From CBDBFH01 sp965204775 (GTDB lineage: Bacteria; Pseudomonadota; Alphaproteobacteria; JAPOUT01; G958296285): a DNA stretch of 8,172 nt. Shown in pieces: positions 1 through 6,048 of the stretch. Under the pieces are notes generated by a model. It saw only the letters and a list, made by a program, of their open reading frames with translations, searched no databases and was not told the DNA's origin. Position numbers and translations under genes: made by a program. The stretch's first letter is position 1, and each line of letters starts with the position of its first letter. Location of the stretch: NCBI GenBank assembly GCA_965204775.1, contig CBDBFH010000012.1, forward strand, positions 1 to 8,172. Reading direction: 5' to 3'.

Positions 1-309
1 CTGGCGTGCCTGGTGCGCGAGAACGAGGCGCTTCGCGCGGAGAATGCGCGGCTCAAAACCACGCCGGCGTCGGCGAAGGATGCGGCGCGCGACCTGGAGA
101 GACGCGCGAAGGCCGCCGCCCGAAAGGTGAGCGCGGCGTTTGCGGACCTCGCGCGGGTAGTGGGCGAGGCGGGTGCATCGGCGGAAATCGCAGGTTTGCA
201 CGGCAACGCGCGCGCGGCACTCGACGCGCGCCTGAAACGCATCGTGTGCTCGGCCGGCAGAGATGCGGCCGGCGTGCAGATGCGCTTCACTTTCGGGGCG
301 GGCGAATGA
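1..309 (+). CDS. Unrecognised coiled-coil protein, 3' part only
   Basis: The reading frame is open from the first base of the window to the TGA at 307-309, giving at least 102 codons. The true start probably lies upstream; the first ATG inside the window would be at 13. The visible N-terminal part has a leucine-zipper-like pattern. Leucines fall at window residues 4, 11 and 18, with E-N pairs between them (LVRENEALRAENARLK). A long Ala/Arg/Lys-rich helical stretch follows, and the end is short and beta-like (VQMRFTFGAGE). I do not recognise the family. The gene overlaps the transposase start by 4 nt (ATGA), so it is probably co-translated with it and belongs to the early operon, between the usual repressor/Ner region and A. 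A DNA-binding or dimerising accessory role is possible but is inference from the zipper alone. Coding is supported by the in-frame overlap and the shared strand. Confidence 0.6.
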   Translation: MACLVRENEALRAENARLKTTPASAKDAARDLERRAKAAARKVSAAFADLARVVGEAGASAEIAGLHGNARAALDARLKRIVCSAGRDAAGVQMRFTFGAGE

Positions 310-2081
310 ATCCCCACGCCCGTGAAACCGCCCTGCAACCCTCTTTCATCGCCCTGGAAACGCCCGAAAAACTCCCTTGCAACGACCTGGAAACCGCCTG
401 GAACGCCGCCACGGACGCCCAGAGAGAGCGCGCCGTGAAGCGGCTGCGTGCGGTCGAGCGTTCCGAGGCTTTGGCGGCGGAGGGGATAATGCGCGCGGAG
501 GCGGACGGAATAGCGGCACTTGAATGCGGCGCGTCCAAATCCGCCGTCGCCACCTGGCGGCGTCGCGCACGAGGTGCGGGGCGGGGAGATAGACTGCGCA
601 CGCTTCTTGACGCACCGGGGCGCGGACGGCCGCGTGCAGAATGGACGGGCACGGCGGCGGAGACGCTCTGGACGCTGTGGCGCACGGACTGGCTCCGAGA
701 GGAAGCACCGGATGCGGCGGCGGCACATCGGCGGGTGGAGGCGGTCGCCCAGGCGCGGGGCTGGGAATGTCCGCCCCTCCAGGCGTTCACCCGCAGGGTG
801 CGGCGCGAGGTTTCCCGCCGCGAAGTCGTACGCGCGCGCAAGGGTGCCCTCGCCGCCATGAACACCTCGCCCCACCAGACGCGAAGCGTGGCGGGTTTGC
901 GCCCGCTGGACATCATCAACGGAGACGGTCGGCGGCACGACGTGCTCGTGGAATTTCCCAACGGGCGCGAGGGGCGGCCGGTGGCGTGGATGTGGCAGGA
1001 CGTGTGGTCGCGGCGGATTCTGGCGTTTCGCGCGGGGGAGACGGAAAGTGCCGACCTCGTTCGGCTCGCCCTCCACGCGGTCATCACCCGTCACGGCGTC
1101 CCTGGACGGATTTTGCTGGATTCCACGCGGGCGGCGAGTGCGAAGTGGCTCACGGGCGGAATGCGCGGACGGCGCCGCTGGCGCAGTGCGGACGAGGAAC
1201 TCCCCGGCCTGCTCGCCCTGCTCGACGTCAAATTTTCCACAACCGCGATCGATCGCGACGCCGGCGGACGAGGCAAGGGGCGCGGACGCGCGAAACCCAT
1301 CGAGCGTGCCTTTGGCGACCTCGCACGGCAGATTGACACGCATCCGCTGCTTGCGGGGGCGTTCACCGGACGCTCGCCGAGCGACCGTCCCGAGACGCAT
1401 CGCAGGTGCGCAGCACCCTTCGCGGATTTTCTCCGCGTCCTGGAAAACGCGGTGGCGGAGCACAACGCCCGCCCGGGGCGTGCGACGGAGATAGCCGCCG
1501 GGGGTTCGTTCGACGAGGCGTGGGCGGCCGGCCTTGCGGATTGTGCGGTGCGCCGTCTTGTGCCGAGTCAGGCCGCCGTTCTCCTGCTGGCGGCCGAGGA
1601 CGCGAAAATCGACTCCGCAGGCTGCCTGCGGCTGAAAGCCGGGCGCGGGAGCGGTCTGCCGCCGAATCGGTATCACCACCCCGACCTGGTGGAGCGGGCG
1701 GGGAGCCGCGTCGTGGCGCGGTTCGACCCTGAATGTTTGCACGACGGCGTGCACGTTTTCGACCGCGAGGGGCGTTTCGTCTGCCGCGCACCCTGCCTGG
1801 TGCCCGTCGGATTCGCGGATACGGAGGCTGCGGGGGCATACGAGCGGGCGCGGCGACGCGCGCGGCGGGCTGCGGAAACCTCGCTCGCCGCCCAGAACGA
1901 CATGGACGCACTCATCCACGCACTGGATGAGACGGCCCCGCCCGCACCTCCCGCCGCGAGGCCCGCCGCTGTGCGGGTGGTGGCGGGCGGGGGACTTCCC
2001 GAATCTGTGCCCCCAAAACCGCGAGGAGGAGGCGCCGTGATTCGCGCGCTGCGGAAAATACACAGGGATGAGGAAGAATAG
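306..2081 (+). CDS. muA: Mu-type DDE transposase A (MuA)
   Basis: This DDE recombinase cuts and joins the phage ends during replicative transposition. The frame is open further upstream, but the ATG at 306 (ATGA overlap with the previous gene) gives a 591-residue protein that starts just before homology to MuA. The segments around W32 and residues 60-90 match the MuA Ibeta end-binding helix-turn-helix domain, and about 91-175 match Igamma. The catalytic triad is readable: D207 in INGDG, D272 in LLDSTRAASAKWLTGG and E333 in AKPIERAFGDL. These match Mu D269, D336 and E392 in spacing and context. The C-terminal region keeps the Mu beta-barrel motifs (VARFDPECLH, GRFVCRAPCLVPV) and a basic helical segment with QNDMDAL, followed by a Pro/Ala-rich tail that in Mu contacts MuB and ClpX. 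Mu A has 663 residues; the N-terminal Ialpha enhancer-binding domain appears absent. muB follows 2 nt after the stop. Confidence 0.96.
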   Translation: MNPHARETALQPSFIALETPEKLPCNDLETAWNAATDAQRERAVKRLRAVERSEALAAEGIMRAEADGIAALECGASKSAVATWRRRARGAGRGDRLRTLLDAPGRGRPRAEWTGTAAETLWTLWRTDWLREEAPDAAAAHRRVEAVAQARGWECPPLQAFTRRVRREVSRREVVRARKGALAAMNTSPHQTRSVAGLRPLDIINGDGRRHDVLVEFPNGREGRPVAWMWQDVWSRRILAFRAGETESADLVRLALHAVITRHGVPGRILLDSTRAASAKWLTGGMRGRRRWRSADEELPGLLALLDVKFSTTAIDRDAGGRGKGRGRAKPIERAFGDLARQIDTHPLLAGAFTGRSPSDRPETHRRCAAPFADFLRVLENAVAEHNARPGRATEIAAGGSFDEAWAAGLADCAVRRLVPSQAAVLLLAAEDAKIDSAGCLRLKAGRGSGLPPNRYHHPDLVERAGSRVVARFDPECLHDGVHVFDREGRFVCRAPCLVPVGFADTEAAGAYERARRRARRAAETSLAAQNDMDALIHALDETAPPAPPAARPAAVRVVAGGGLPESVPPKPRGGGAVIRALRKIHRDEEE

Positions 2082-2083
2082 AT

Positions 2084-3061
2084 ATGGGCGAGAGAGGAAA
2101 ACAAATGCACCTGGTAGGCGGCCCGCCGCAGATCGCAGACGACGCCGAGTCGGTTCAGGAGGCCTGTCGGGCGGAGATTTCCGCCGCCGGATTATCGAAC
2201 GCGCAGGCGGCGCACGAGATGGGCAAGGGCGTATCAAGCGCCACGCTCTCCAGGTGGCTCCGCGGCGTCTATGAAGGCGACGCGGCGGCGGTTGGGAAGC
2301 GGGTCGCCGCCTGGCTCACGAAGCGCCGAGAGGCCGCACAGCGCGACATGAGTGCGGCGGGGCTGGACAGGCACGTGGACCTCGGCGTCTCGGAGGAGAT
2401 CGAGGCGGTGCTTGCCCACGCGCAGGCGGCGGGCGACGTGGGGCTGATCCACGGGCGGAGCGGGGCGGGAAAAACCTGGGCGGCGCGGCGCTACTGTGCG
2501 CGCCGGGCGGCGACGCACATGATGGTCGCAACTGGAGTGCTCACGACCCTGCCGGGTTTGCTCTGCCGGGTGGCGGGGGCGGTGGGTGCGGGAGTGCGGC
2601 ATCCCTCGGGACTGGCCGCCGAGACGGCGGTGGTGGCGAAACTTGAAGGGCGCGGCGCACTGCTGGTGGTGGACGAGGCGCATCACCTCTCCCCGCGCCT
2701 GCTGGACGAATTGCGGTGCATCCGCGACATGGCGGGCTGCGGACTCGCGCTCATCGGCGGAGACGAACTCTGGACGGGGCTCGCATCGTCTCGCAGGTGC
2801 GATCAGATCCTCGGGCGAATCGGAGTGCGGCTCGCACTCGGTGCGGCGGCGGAGGCGGACGCACTTGACCTTGCTTGCGGCGTCCTCGGACGCGCACCGA
2901 GGGGGCGGGAGGCGAAACGCATTCTCGCCGCCGCGCGCGCAGCGGGCGGGTTTCACGCGATGCGCCGACTTCTCGCGCGGGCGTGGATGATCGCCCGTGC
3001 GGACGGGCGCGAAGGCATCCAGACGGCGGACGTGGAGGCGGCGGCGGAGGCTGCCGCATGA
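2084..3061 (+). CDS. muB: Mu-type transposition target-selection AAA+ ATPase B (MuB)
   Basis: MuB binds DNA as an ATP-dependent filament, chooses the target site and stimulates the A transpososome. The 325-residue product has the MuB layout. Residues about 20-62 form a Cro/C1-type helix-turn-helix ending in TLSRWLRGVYEGD, which parallels the Mu B N-terminus (TISSFINDKYNGD). The Walker A motif is GRSGAGKT at 124-131. The Walker B motif is LLVVDEAHHL, with D197 and E198, and a sensor-like strand (LALIGGDEL) lies near 221-229. A helical C-terminal domain ends at GGFHAMRRLLARAW. Two starts are possible: ATG at 2084, with AGGAAG upstream, and in-frame ATG at 2105, with AGAGAGG 7 nt upstream. The N-terminal residues before position 15 are not conserved, so the site cannot be decided. 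The gene follows A by 2 nt and is surely co-transcribed with it. Confidence 0.94.
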   Translation: MGERGKQMHLVGGPPQIADDAESVQEACRAEISAAGLSNAQAAHEMGKGVSSATLSRWLRGVYEGDAAAVGKRVAAWLTKRREAAQRDMSAAGLDRHVDLGVSEEIEAVLAHAQAAGDVGLIHGRSGAGKTWAARRYCARRAATHMMVATGVLTTLPGLLCRVAGAVGAGVRHPSGLAAETAVVAKLEGRGALLVVDEAHHLSPRLLDELRCIRDMAGCGLALIGGDELWTGLASSRRCDQILGRIGVRLALGAAAEADALDLACGVLGRAPRGREAKRILAAARAAGGFHAMRRLLARAWMIARADGREGIQTADVEAAAEAAA

Positions 3062-3063
3062 TC

Positions 3064-3093
3064 AAAAAAGCTGTCGGCTCGGGGCCGGCACAG
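3064..3093 (-). terminator. Intrinsic terminator-like hairpin facing leftward
   Basis: In the gap after muB, 3071-3078 (CTGTCGGC) can pair with 3084-3093 (GCCGGCACAG). This makes an 8-bp stem with a 2-nt bulge and a 5-nt loop (TCGGG). On the + strand it is followed by AAAAGG. On the - strand the stem is followed, after one C, by six T residues (A run at 3064-3069). The geometry is therefore that of a Rho-independent terminator for transcripts running against the operon. No - strand gene is supported to its right, so it may stop antisense or incoming transcription. On the + strand the same hairpin may only shape the leader ahead of the next ribosome site. Confidence 0.45.
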
Positions 3094-3107
3094 AAAAGGA
3101 GGGCGCG

Positions 3108-3431
3108 ATGAGAAGCATATGCAAGAGCGCGGCGGAGGCGGCGTTTGTTCTGGCGATTCTGACTTTGCCGGCGATTTCGATAGCCGAAGCGCCCAAGCCG
3201 GAGGCGCATCAGCTGCCGGCGTGCGGCCCGGCGCGTGCGGTGGAGAAAATGCTGCGCTCCCTGGGCGAGCACCCGGCGTGGCGGGGCATGGCGGAGAGCG
3301 TGCACACCACGCTTTGGCTCTCCAGGGCGGGGACGTGGACGATCACGACGCGCTTGCGCGGCGTCGCCTGCATTCAGCTGAACGGCAAGTCGCTCTCCGG
3401 CTGGTGGATGCGGAAGGGCGAATCTTTTTGA
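3108..3431 (+). CDS. Small exported (periplasmic) protein of unknown function
   Basis: The ATG at 3108 sits behind a strong Shine-Dalgarno (AAGGAGG at about 3097-3103) and gives 107 residues. The frame is also open upstream, but that extension lacks such a site and is very Arg-rich. The N-terminus is a textbook Sec signal peptide: basic start (R2, K6), hydrophobic core at about 11-22 (AAFVLAILTLPA) and a likely cleavage after the AEA at 26-28. The mature part has about 79 residues with two cysteines (C39, C88) that could form a disulfide. It ends in a beta-rich stretch, GTWTITTRLRGVACIQLNGK. From memory, the GTWT...G.AC...G pattern resembles small hypothetical periplasmic proteins of Proteobacteria; no function is known to me. 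It occupies the variable early region between B and Gam (the kil region in Mu). A host-envelope or superinfection-related role is inference only. Confidence 0.75.
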   Translation: MRSICKSAAEAAFVLAILTLPAISIAEAPKPEAHQLPACGPARAVEKMLRSLGEHPAWRGMAESVHTTLWLSRAGTWTITTRLRGVACIQLNGKSLSGWWMRKGESF

Positions 3432-3443
3432 GAGGGGGAAGCG

Positions 3444-3662
3444 ATGCAAATCACGATGCGGGCGGATGTTTTCGTGCTTGCGAAAAACTCCGACGCTTGC
3501 GCCGCGCGTGAGGGGGAGGCGGGAATCGCTCGCGTTCGGATAGGCGAATCGACCCTCCTGGTTGAGGGGAAGATCGCCATGGATGAGGACACCGGACGCA
3601 TAGGGCTGCGCGCGGAGATCGGAGACGTAATCCATTTTTCCGATGAGGGAGGAGTTGGGTGA
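3444..3662 (+). CDS. Small hypothetical protein, early region
   Basis: A 72-residue acidic product is read from ATG at 3444, with a purine-rich ribosome site (GAGGGGGA, about 3433-3440). The stop TGA at 3660-3662 overlaps the Gam start (TGATG), so the gene is embedded in the early operon with tight coupling. The sequence looks beta-rich (VFVLAKN, ARVRIGESTLLVEGKIAM, IGLRAEIGDVIHF), with no membrane segment, signal peptide or cysteine pair; C19 is the only cysteine. I do not recognise a family. Its position just before gam fits the small, poorly conserved semi-essential early genes of Mu-like phages. Translation is supported by the ribosome site and the overlap with the next gene rather than by homology. 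Confidence 0.65.
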   Translation: MQITMRADVFVLAKNSDACAAREGEAGIARVRIGESTLLVEGKIAMDEDTGRIGLRAEIGDVIHFSDEGGVG

Positions 3663-4204
3663 TGGGAAAAAAACCGAAGGGTGCGGATTCGCCGCGCATG
3701 AAAGAGATTCTGCGACGCTGTGAGGAGTTCTCCGCCGCGCGGAGGGTGCTCGCCGAGGTGGTCGATAAAATCCGCGAGGCACAGCGCAAGATCGTCAAGG
3801 AGAATCGCCGCGCACTGGAATCGCGCACCGCGCGGGTCTCCGCGGCGAAGGGCGAGATCGAGAACGCGCTTATGGAGGCGCACGACCTCTTCGCTTCGCC
3901 CAAGTCCATCACGCACGAAGGCGTCAAGGCGGGTTGGCGCAAGAAGCCGGGCGCCGTGAAGGTGCAGAGCGAGGCGCGCGCCATCGCGCGGATTCACGAG
4001 ATGGCACCCGACCTCGCACCGCGCGTCATCAAAATCAAGGAGACGCTCGACAAGAAGGCGTTGCGCGATCTGCCCGCGAAAGTTCTCGCCGGCGCCGGCG
4101 TGACGATTCTCGCCCCGTTTGAGGAATCCTTCGTCTCCACGCCGAAAGACGATCTGGACGCGATCACCGCCGCACTCATGGGGGAGTCGGATGAGAATGT
4201 TTAA
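3662..4204 (+). CDS. gam: Host-nuclease inhibitor protein Gam (Mu Gam family)
   Basis: Mu Gam is a Ku-like protein that binds double-strand DNA ends and shields them from host exonucleases such as RecBCD. The ATG at 3662 gives 180 residues, close to Mu Gam (174). A GTG lies one codon upstream, but the ATG is better placed behind GGGAGGAG (3646-3653) and overlaps the previous stop as TGATG. The N-terminal two thirds is a long charged helical/coiled-coil stretch (about 10-75). The C-terminal part matches the Gam signature: a helix about 105-118 (SEARAIARIHEMAPDL), then VIKIKETLDKKALRDLP and a GVTILAPFEESFVSTP strand. These parallel Mu TKQEINKEAILLEP and GITVKSGIEDFSIIP. The gene is in the normal early-operon place, upstream of gemA. 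Confidence 0.9.
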   Translation: MGKKPKGADSPRMKEILRRCEEFSAARRVLAEVVDKIREAQRKIVKENRRALESRTARVSAAKGEIENALMEAHDLFASPKSITHEGVKAGWRKKPGAVKVQSEARAIARIHEMAPDLAPRVIKIKETLDKKALRDLPAKVLAGAGVTILAPFEESFVSTPKDDLDAITAALMGESDENV

Positions 4205-4532
4205 CGGTATCAAGACGATGCAGCGCGGAATGGCGGGTGCGTTTCGTGCGGTCGACGTTTGCCGCCAGCGCACCGGTCTGCCGTTCCTCTCGATGCGGGG
4301 CGGGTGCGTGTTCGCCTGGATGACGCGCGTGGACGTGCGGTGCGCCTCCGCAGACATCCAGATTCCCCGATGCGCCGTGTGCCGCGCCCCGATGCAAAAG
4401 GACGAGCCCTACGTGGGGACGCTCCTTGCTACGGCCGCCCCTGGCCTGCCGAGGCGAAAACTCATGGCCATCGCGCACGTGGAGTGCGGTGCCCCCGTTT
4501 TTTCAGCCGCCCCCATGAGGACGTTCGAATGA
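4191..4532 (+). CDS. Small protein with predicted zinc-binding site
   Basis: The chosen start is ATG at 4191, with GGGGGAG about 5 nt upstream (4179-4185), giving 113 residues; ATG at 4197 is an alternative. The start overlaps the end of gam by 14 nt, and the stop overlaps the gemA start as ATGA, so the gene is locked into the early operon. The second half carries four putative zinc ligands: C61-x2-C64 and H96-x2-C99, separated by 31 residues (PRCAVCRAPM ... IAHVEC). The C-x2-C-x(about 30)-H-x2-C spacing resembles treble-clef fingers such as the PARP type, where the finger binds DNA ends or breaks; this is pattern similarity, not demonstrated homology. Other cysteines are C24, C39 and C51. 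I do not recognise a Mu homologue, although Mu has several small unassigned genes at this place. Confidence 0.65.
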   Translation: MRMFNGIKTMQRGMAGAFRAVDVCRQRTGLPFLSMRGGCVFAWMTRVDVRCASADIQIPRCAVCRAPMQKDEPYVGTLLATAAPGLPRRKLMAIAHVECGAPVFSAAPMRTFE

Positions 4533-5230
4533 GCGGGCGGGCGGAGACCCGGCGCGTCCGCAAACCGCAGCAGACAGGGCGGCGGGTGGAGCGTGCGAAA
4601 ACCTGGCGCGAATGTGTGCTCGCGCGGATTCACATCGCGGCGAAAGAGCTGGGTCTGGAGCGGGAGGAATACGAGACGGCACTGGAGGTCGCGACGGGCA
4701 AGAAGTCCGCAAAAAACATGACAAAAAGCGAGCTTGCAAAAGTGCTCGACCAGATGAACCGCCTGGGCTTGCGCGGTGCGAAGCGCAAGGACAGGCTTCC
4801 GAAAACCGCCGAAGTCTCCAAAATCCGCGCGCTCTGGATCAGCGCGTATTCCCTCGGGGTGGTGGAAAACAAGACGGACGGCGCCTTGATGCGCTTCGTG
4901 AAGCGCCAGACCGGGCTTGACGCGGCGGCCTGGGTGGGCGGCGGGGAGGCGGCGTTCAAGGTCATCGAGGCGCTCAAGGCGTGGATGGCGCGTCCCACCG
5001 ACCAGGGCGGCGGAGGCGTGGACTGGACGCCGCATTCGGACGGCGTGCTGCGCCCGCGGGCGCGCGTCGTCGAGGCGCAGCGCAGAAGGCTCTATGGGCA
5101 TGGCGGGCGTGGACTTCGCCCGGCGGAAACGTTGTCGGCGAAGGAGGCGGATGCCGAGATTCGCCGCCTGGGGCAGCTCATTCGCAACCCGCTCAAGCCC
5201 GCAGCCCGCAAGCGCGAGCGCTCCGGATGA
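4529..5230 (+). CDS. gemA: Regulatory protein GemA (Mu gp16 family, DUF1018)
   Basis: GemA-family proteins are early Mu-like phage proteins. Mu GemA is reported to alter host gene expression and DNA supercoiling. The ATG at 4529 (ATGA overlap with the previous stop) gives 233 residues; the open frame further upstream is a shadow of the previous gene. The DUF1018 signature is clear. It begins near residue 30 with ARIHIAAKELGLEREEYETAL, then the TGKKSAKNMTKSELAKVL segment, then SKIRALWISAYSLGVVEN at about 97-115. The ending is FVKRQTGLDAAAWV ... FKVIEALKAWM at about 123-153. A C-terminal extension of about 80 residues includes VEAQRRRLYGHG and a helix with EADAEIRRLGQLIRNPL, parts also seen in longer family members. 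It lies between the zinc-site protein and mor, the same gemA-mor order as in Mu. Confidence 0.92.
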   Translation: MSGRAETRRVRKPQQTGRRVERAKTWRECVLARIHIAAKELGLEREEYETALEVATGKKSAKNMTKSELAKVLDQMNRLGLRGAKRKDRLPKTAEVSKIRALWISAYSLGVVENKTDGALMRFVKRQTGLDAAAWVGGGEAAFKVIEALKAWMARPTDQGGGGVDWTPHSDGVLRPRARVVEAQRRRLYGHGGRGLRPAETLSAKEADAEIRRLGQLIRNPLKPAARKRERSG

Positions 5231-5550
5231 CGCCTCCATCCCCTCTCCCCGGCGTTCTTGGCGACATTGCGCGCATCGCGGGCCGCGAGACGGCACTTGA
5301 CGTCGCCGAGCGATTTGGCGGACGCGACGCATACGTCCGGCAGGGCGACGGCGCCCCCATATCGGACGGCCTGGCGGCGGACGTCAAGCGTGTGCTCGGG
5401 CGCGAATTCGGCGGAACCTCCCACTACATACCGCGTGCGCGGCGCCACGTCGCACAGCGGCTCTTCGCGCGCGGCATGACGGTGCGCGAGGTCGCAACCA
5501 GGCTCGGCGTCACCCGCGCCGCCGCCCGCAAATACCATACGGGCGTCTGA
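5227..5550 (+). CDS. mor: Mor-family transcription activator (Mor/C)
   Basis: Mor and C are dimeric activators that recruit host sigma-70 RNA polymerase to phage middle or late promoters lacking a good -35. The ATG at 5227 overlaps the gemA stop (ATGA) and has no clear Shine-Dalgarno, so expression probably depends on translational coupling to gemA. The product has 107 residues, somewhat shorter than Mu Mor (129). The N-terminal part matches the Mor dimerisation region (LGDIARIAGRETALDVAERFGG, here at 11-32). The linker strand FGGTSHYIPR sits at about 61-70. The C-terminal helix-turn-helix is at about 76-104 (MTVREVATRLGVTRAAARKY). It is the last early gene; the next gap (5551-5622) carries a candidate binding site. 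No second Mor/C paralogue is seen in the window. Confidence 0.9.
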   Translation: MTPPSPLPGVLGDIARIAGRETALDVAERFGGRDAYVRQGDGAPISDGLAADVKRVLGREFGGTSHYIPRARRHVAQRLFARGMTVREVATRLGVTRAAARKYHTGV

Positions 5551-5622
5551 TAAATTTACCCCAAACATGTTTCCCTCGCCCGAACTTTCCCCCAGGGCTA
5601 CATTCGGGGCGGGAGGTGTGGG
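5551..5622 (+). promoter_or_regulatory. Candidate Mor-dependent promoter and operator
   Basis: This 72-nt gap lies between mor and the lysis/packaging genes. It holds a perfect 10-bp palindrome, AAACATGTTT (5563-5572), AT-rich against a very GC-rich background. A -10-like hexamer, TACATT (5599-5604, 4 of 6 to TATAAT), follows. The place for a -35 (about 5576-5581, TCGCCC) has no match, as expected for an activator-dependent promoter. If transcription starts near 5611, the palindrome is centred at -43.5, the centre reported for the Mor dyad at Mu Pm. A further inverted repeat, CCCGAA (5579-5584) / TTCGGG (5603-5608), overlaps the -10. The start would leave only about 12 nt before the ATG, just keeping the ribosome site at 5611-5618. 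Confidence 0.55.
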
Positions 5623-6048
5623 ATGAGACGCGCGCGGATTCGGCGGGAGGTGGGCGATGCGCAGGGTGTTCTGGGCGTCCTCACGTTTGGCGATGAGACG
5701 CTGTGGACGATGGAGCTGCCCTGGCGGGAGAACAGGCGCAACGTCTCGCGGATTCCCGACGGGAAATTTGAAGTGTGCCCCCGCGTCTCCCCGCGCTTCG
5801 GGCCATGCCTGGCGGTGCACGGCGTGGAGGGACGCTCCCACATTCTTTTTCATTCAGGAAACCTTGCCGGCGACGTCACAAAAGGATGGCTCTCGCATTC
5901 AAAGGGCTGCATCCTTCCGGGGATGCGGTGCGGAACTCTCACGCTTGACGGGCACCCGCCGCAGAGGGCGGTGCTGGGCAGCCGGACGGCCATGCGGCGG
6001 CTCATGACGTGGGCGGACGGGCGGGGCTTCGCATTGGAGGTGTGCTGA
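5623..6048 (+). CDS. DUF5675 family protein, probable lysis-region gene
   Basis: The ATG at 5623 has a good ribosome site (GGGAGGTG, 5611-5618) and gives 141 residues. The DUF5675 pattern is recognisable along the whole length: GVLGVLTFGDETLWTMELPW at about 15-34, RNVSRIPDGKFEV at 39-51, SPRFG at 56-60, then GRSHILFHSGN and HSKGCILPG. The H77-x-G79-N80 and S93-x-G95-C96-I97 elements recall the H-G...S-x-G-C-I/V motif of L,D-transpeptidases (YkuD fold), with C96 as possible nucleophile. That relation is my inference, and the family's activity is not established to my knowledge. There is no signal peptide or membrane segment. It is the first gene after the Mor-type promoter and is followed by membrane proteins, at the position of the Mu lys region. 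A cell-wall role in lysis is therefore plausible. The stop overlaps the next start (TGATG). Confidence 0.85.
   Translation: MRRARIRREVGDAQGVLGVLTFGDETLWTMELPWRENRRNVSRIPDGKFEVCPRVSPRFGPCLAVHGVEGRSHILFHSGNLAGDVTKGWLSHSKGCILPGMRCGTLTLDGHPPQRAVLGSRTAMRRLMTWADGRGFALEVC

Noticed and set aside
6..305. In-frame upstream extension of the transposase (100 more residues)
   Set aside because: The extension is Arg/Gly-rich with no similarity to MuA. The other frame over 1-309 has better protein character and ends in an ATGA overlap with the ATG at 306.
1244..1257. Perfect 14-bp palindrome CGCGATCGATCGCG with two GATC sites
   Set aside because: It lies within the catalytic-domain coding sequence of the transposase and codes for ordinary residues (AIDRD). 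A single copy without partners is not good evidence of a site.
2751..3782. Long open frame on the - strand (343 codons)
   Set aside because: The product is Arg/Pro-rich, crosses several well-supported + strand genes and gaps, and has no recognisable domain; it is typical of antisense frames in GC-rich DNA.
4087..4100. Perfect 14-bp palindrome CGCCGGCGCCGGCG in gam
   Set aside because: It is explained by GC-rich codons for Ala/Gly (LAGAG) inside a conserved part of Gam; there is no T-run or pairing element.
3374..4357. Long open frame on the - strand opposite gam
   Set aside because: It mirrors the gam coding frame. Gam homology on the + strand is clear, and the - strand product shows no family features.
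5579..5608. Inverted repeat CCCGAA / TTCGGG as a terminator after mor
   Set aside because: The stem is only 6 bp with an 18-nt loop and no T-run follows; it overlaps the candidate -10 instead, so it is treated as part of the promoter region.
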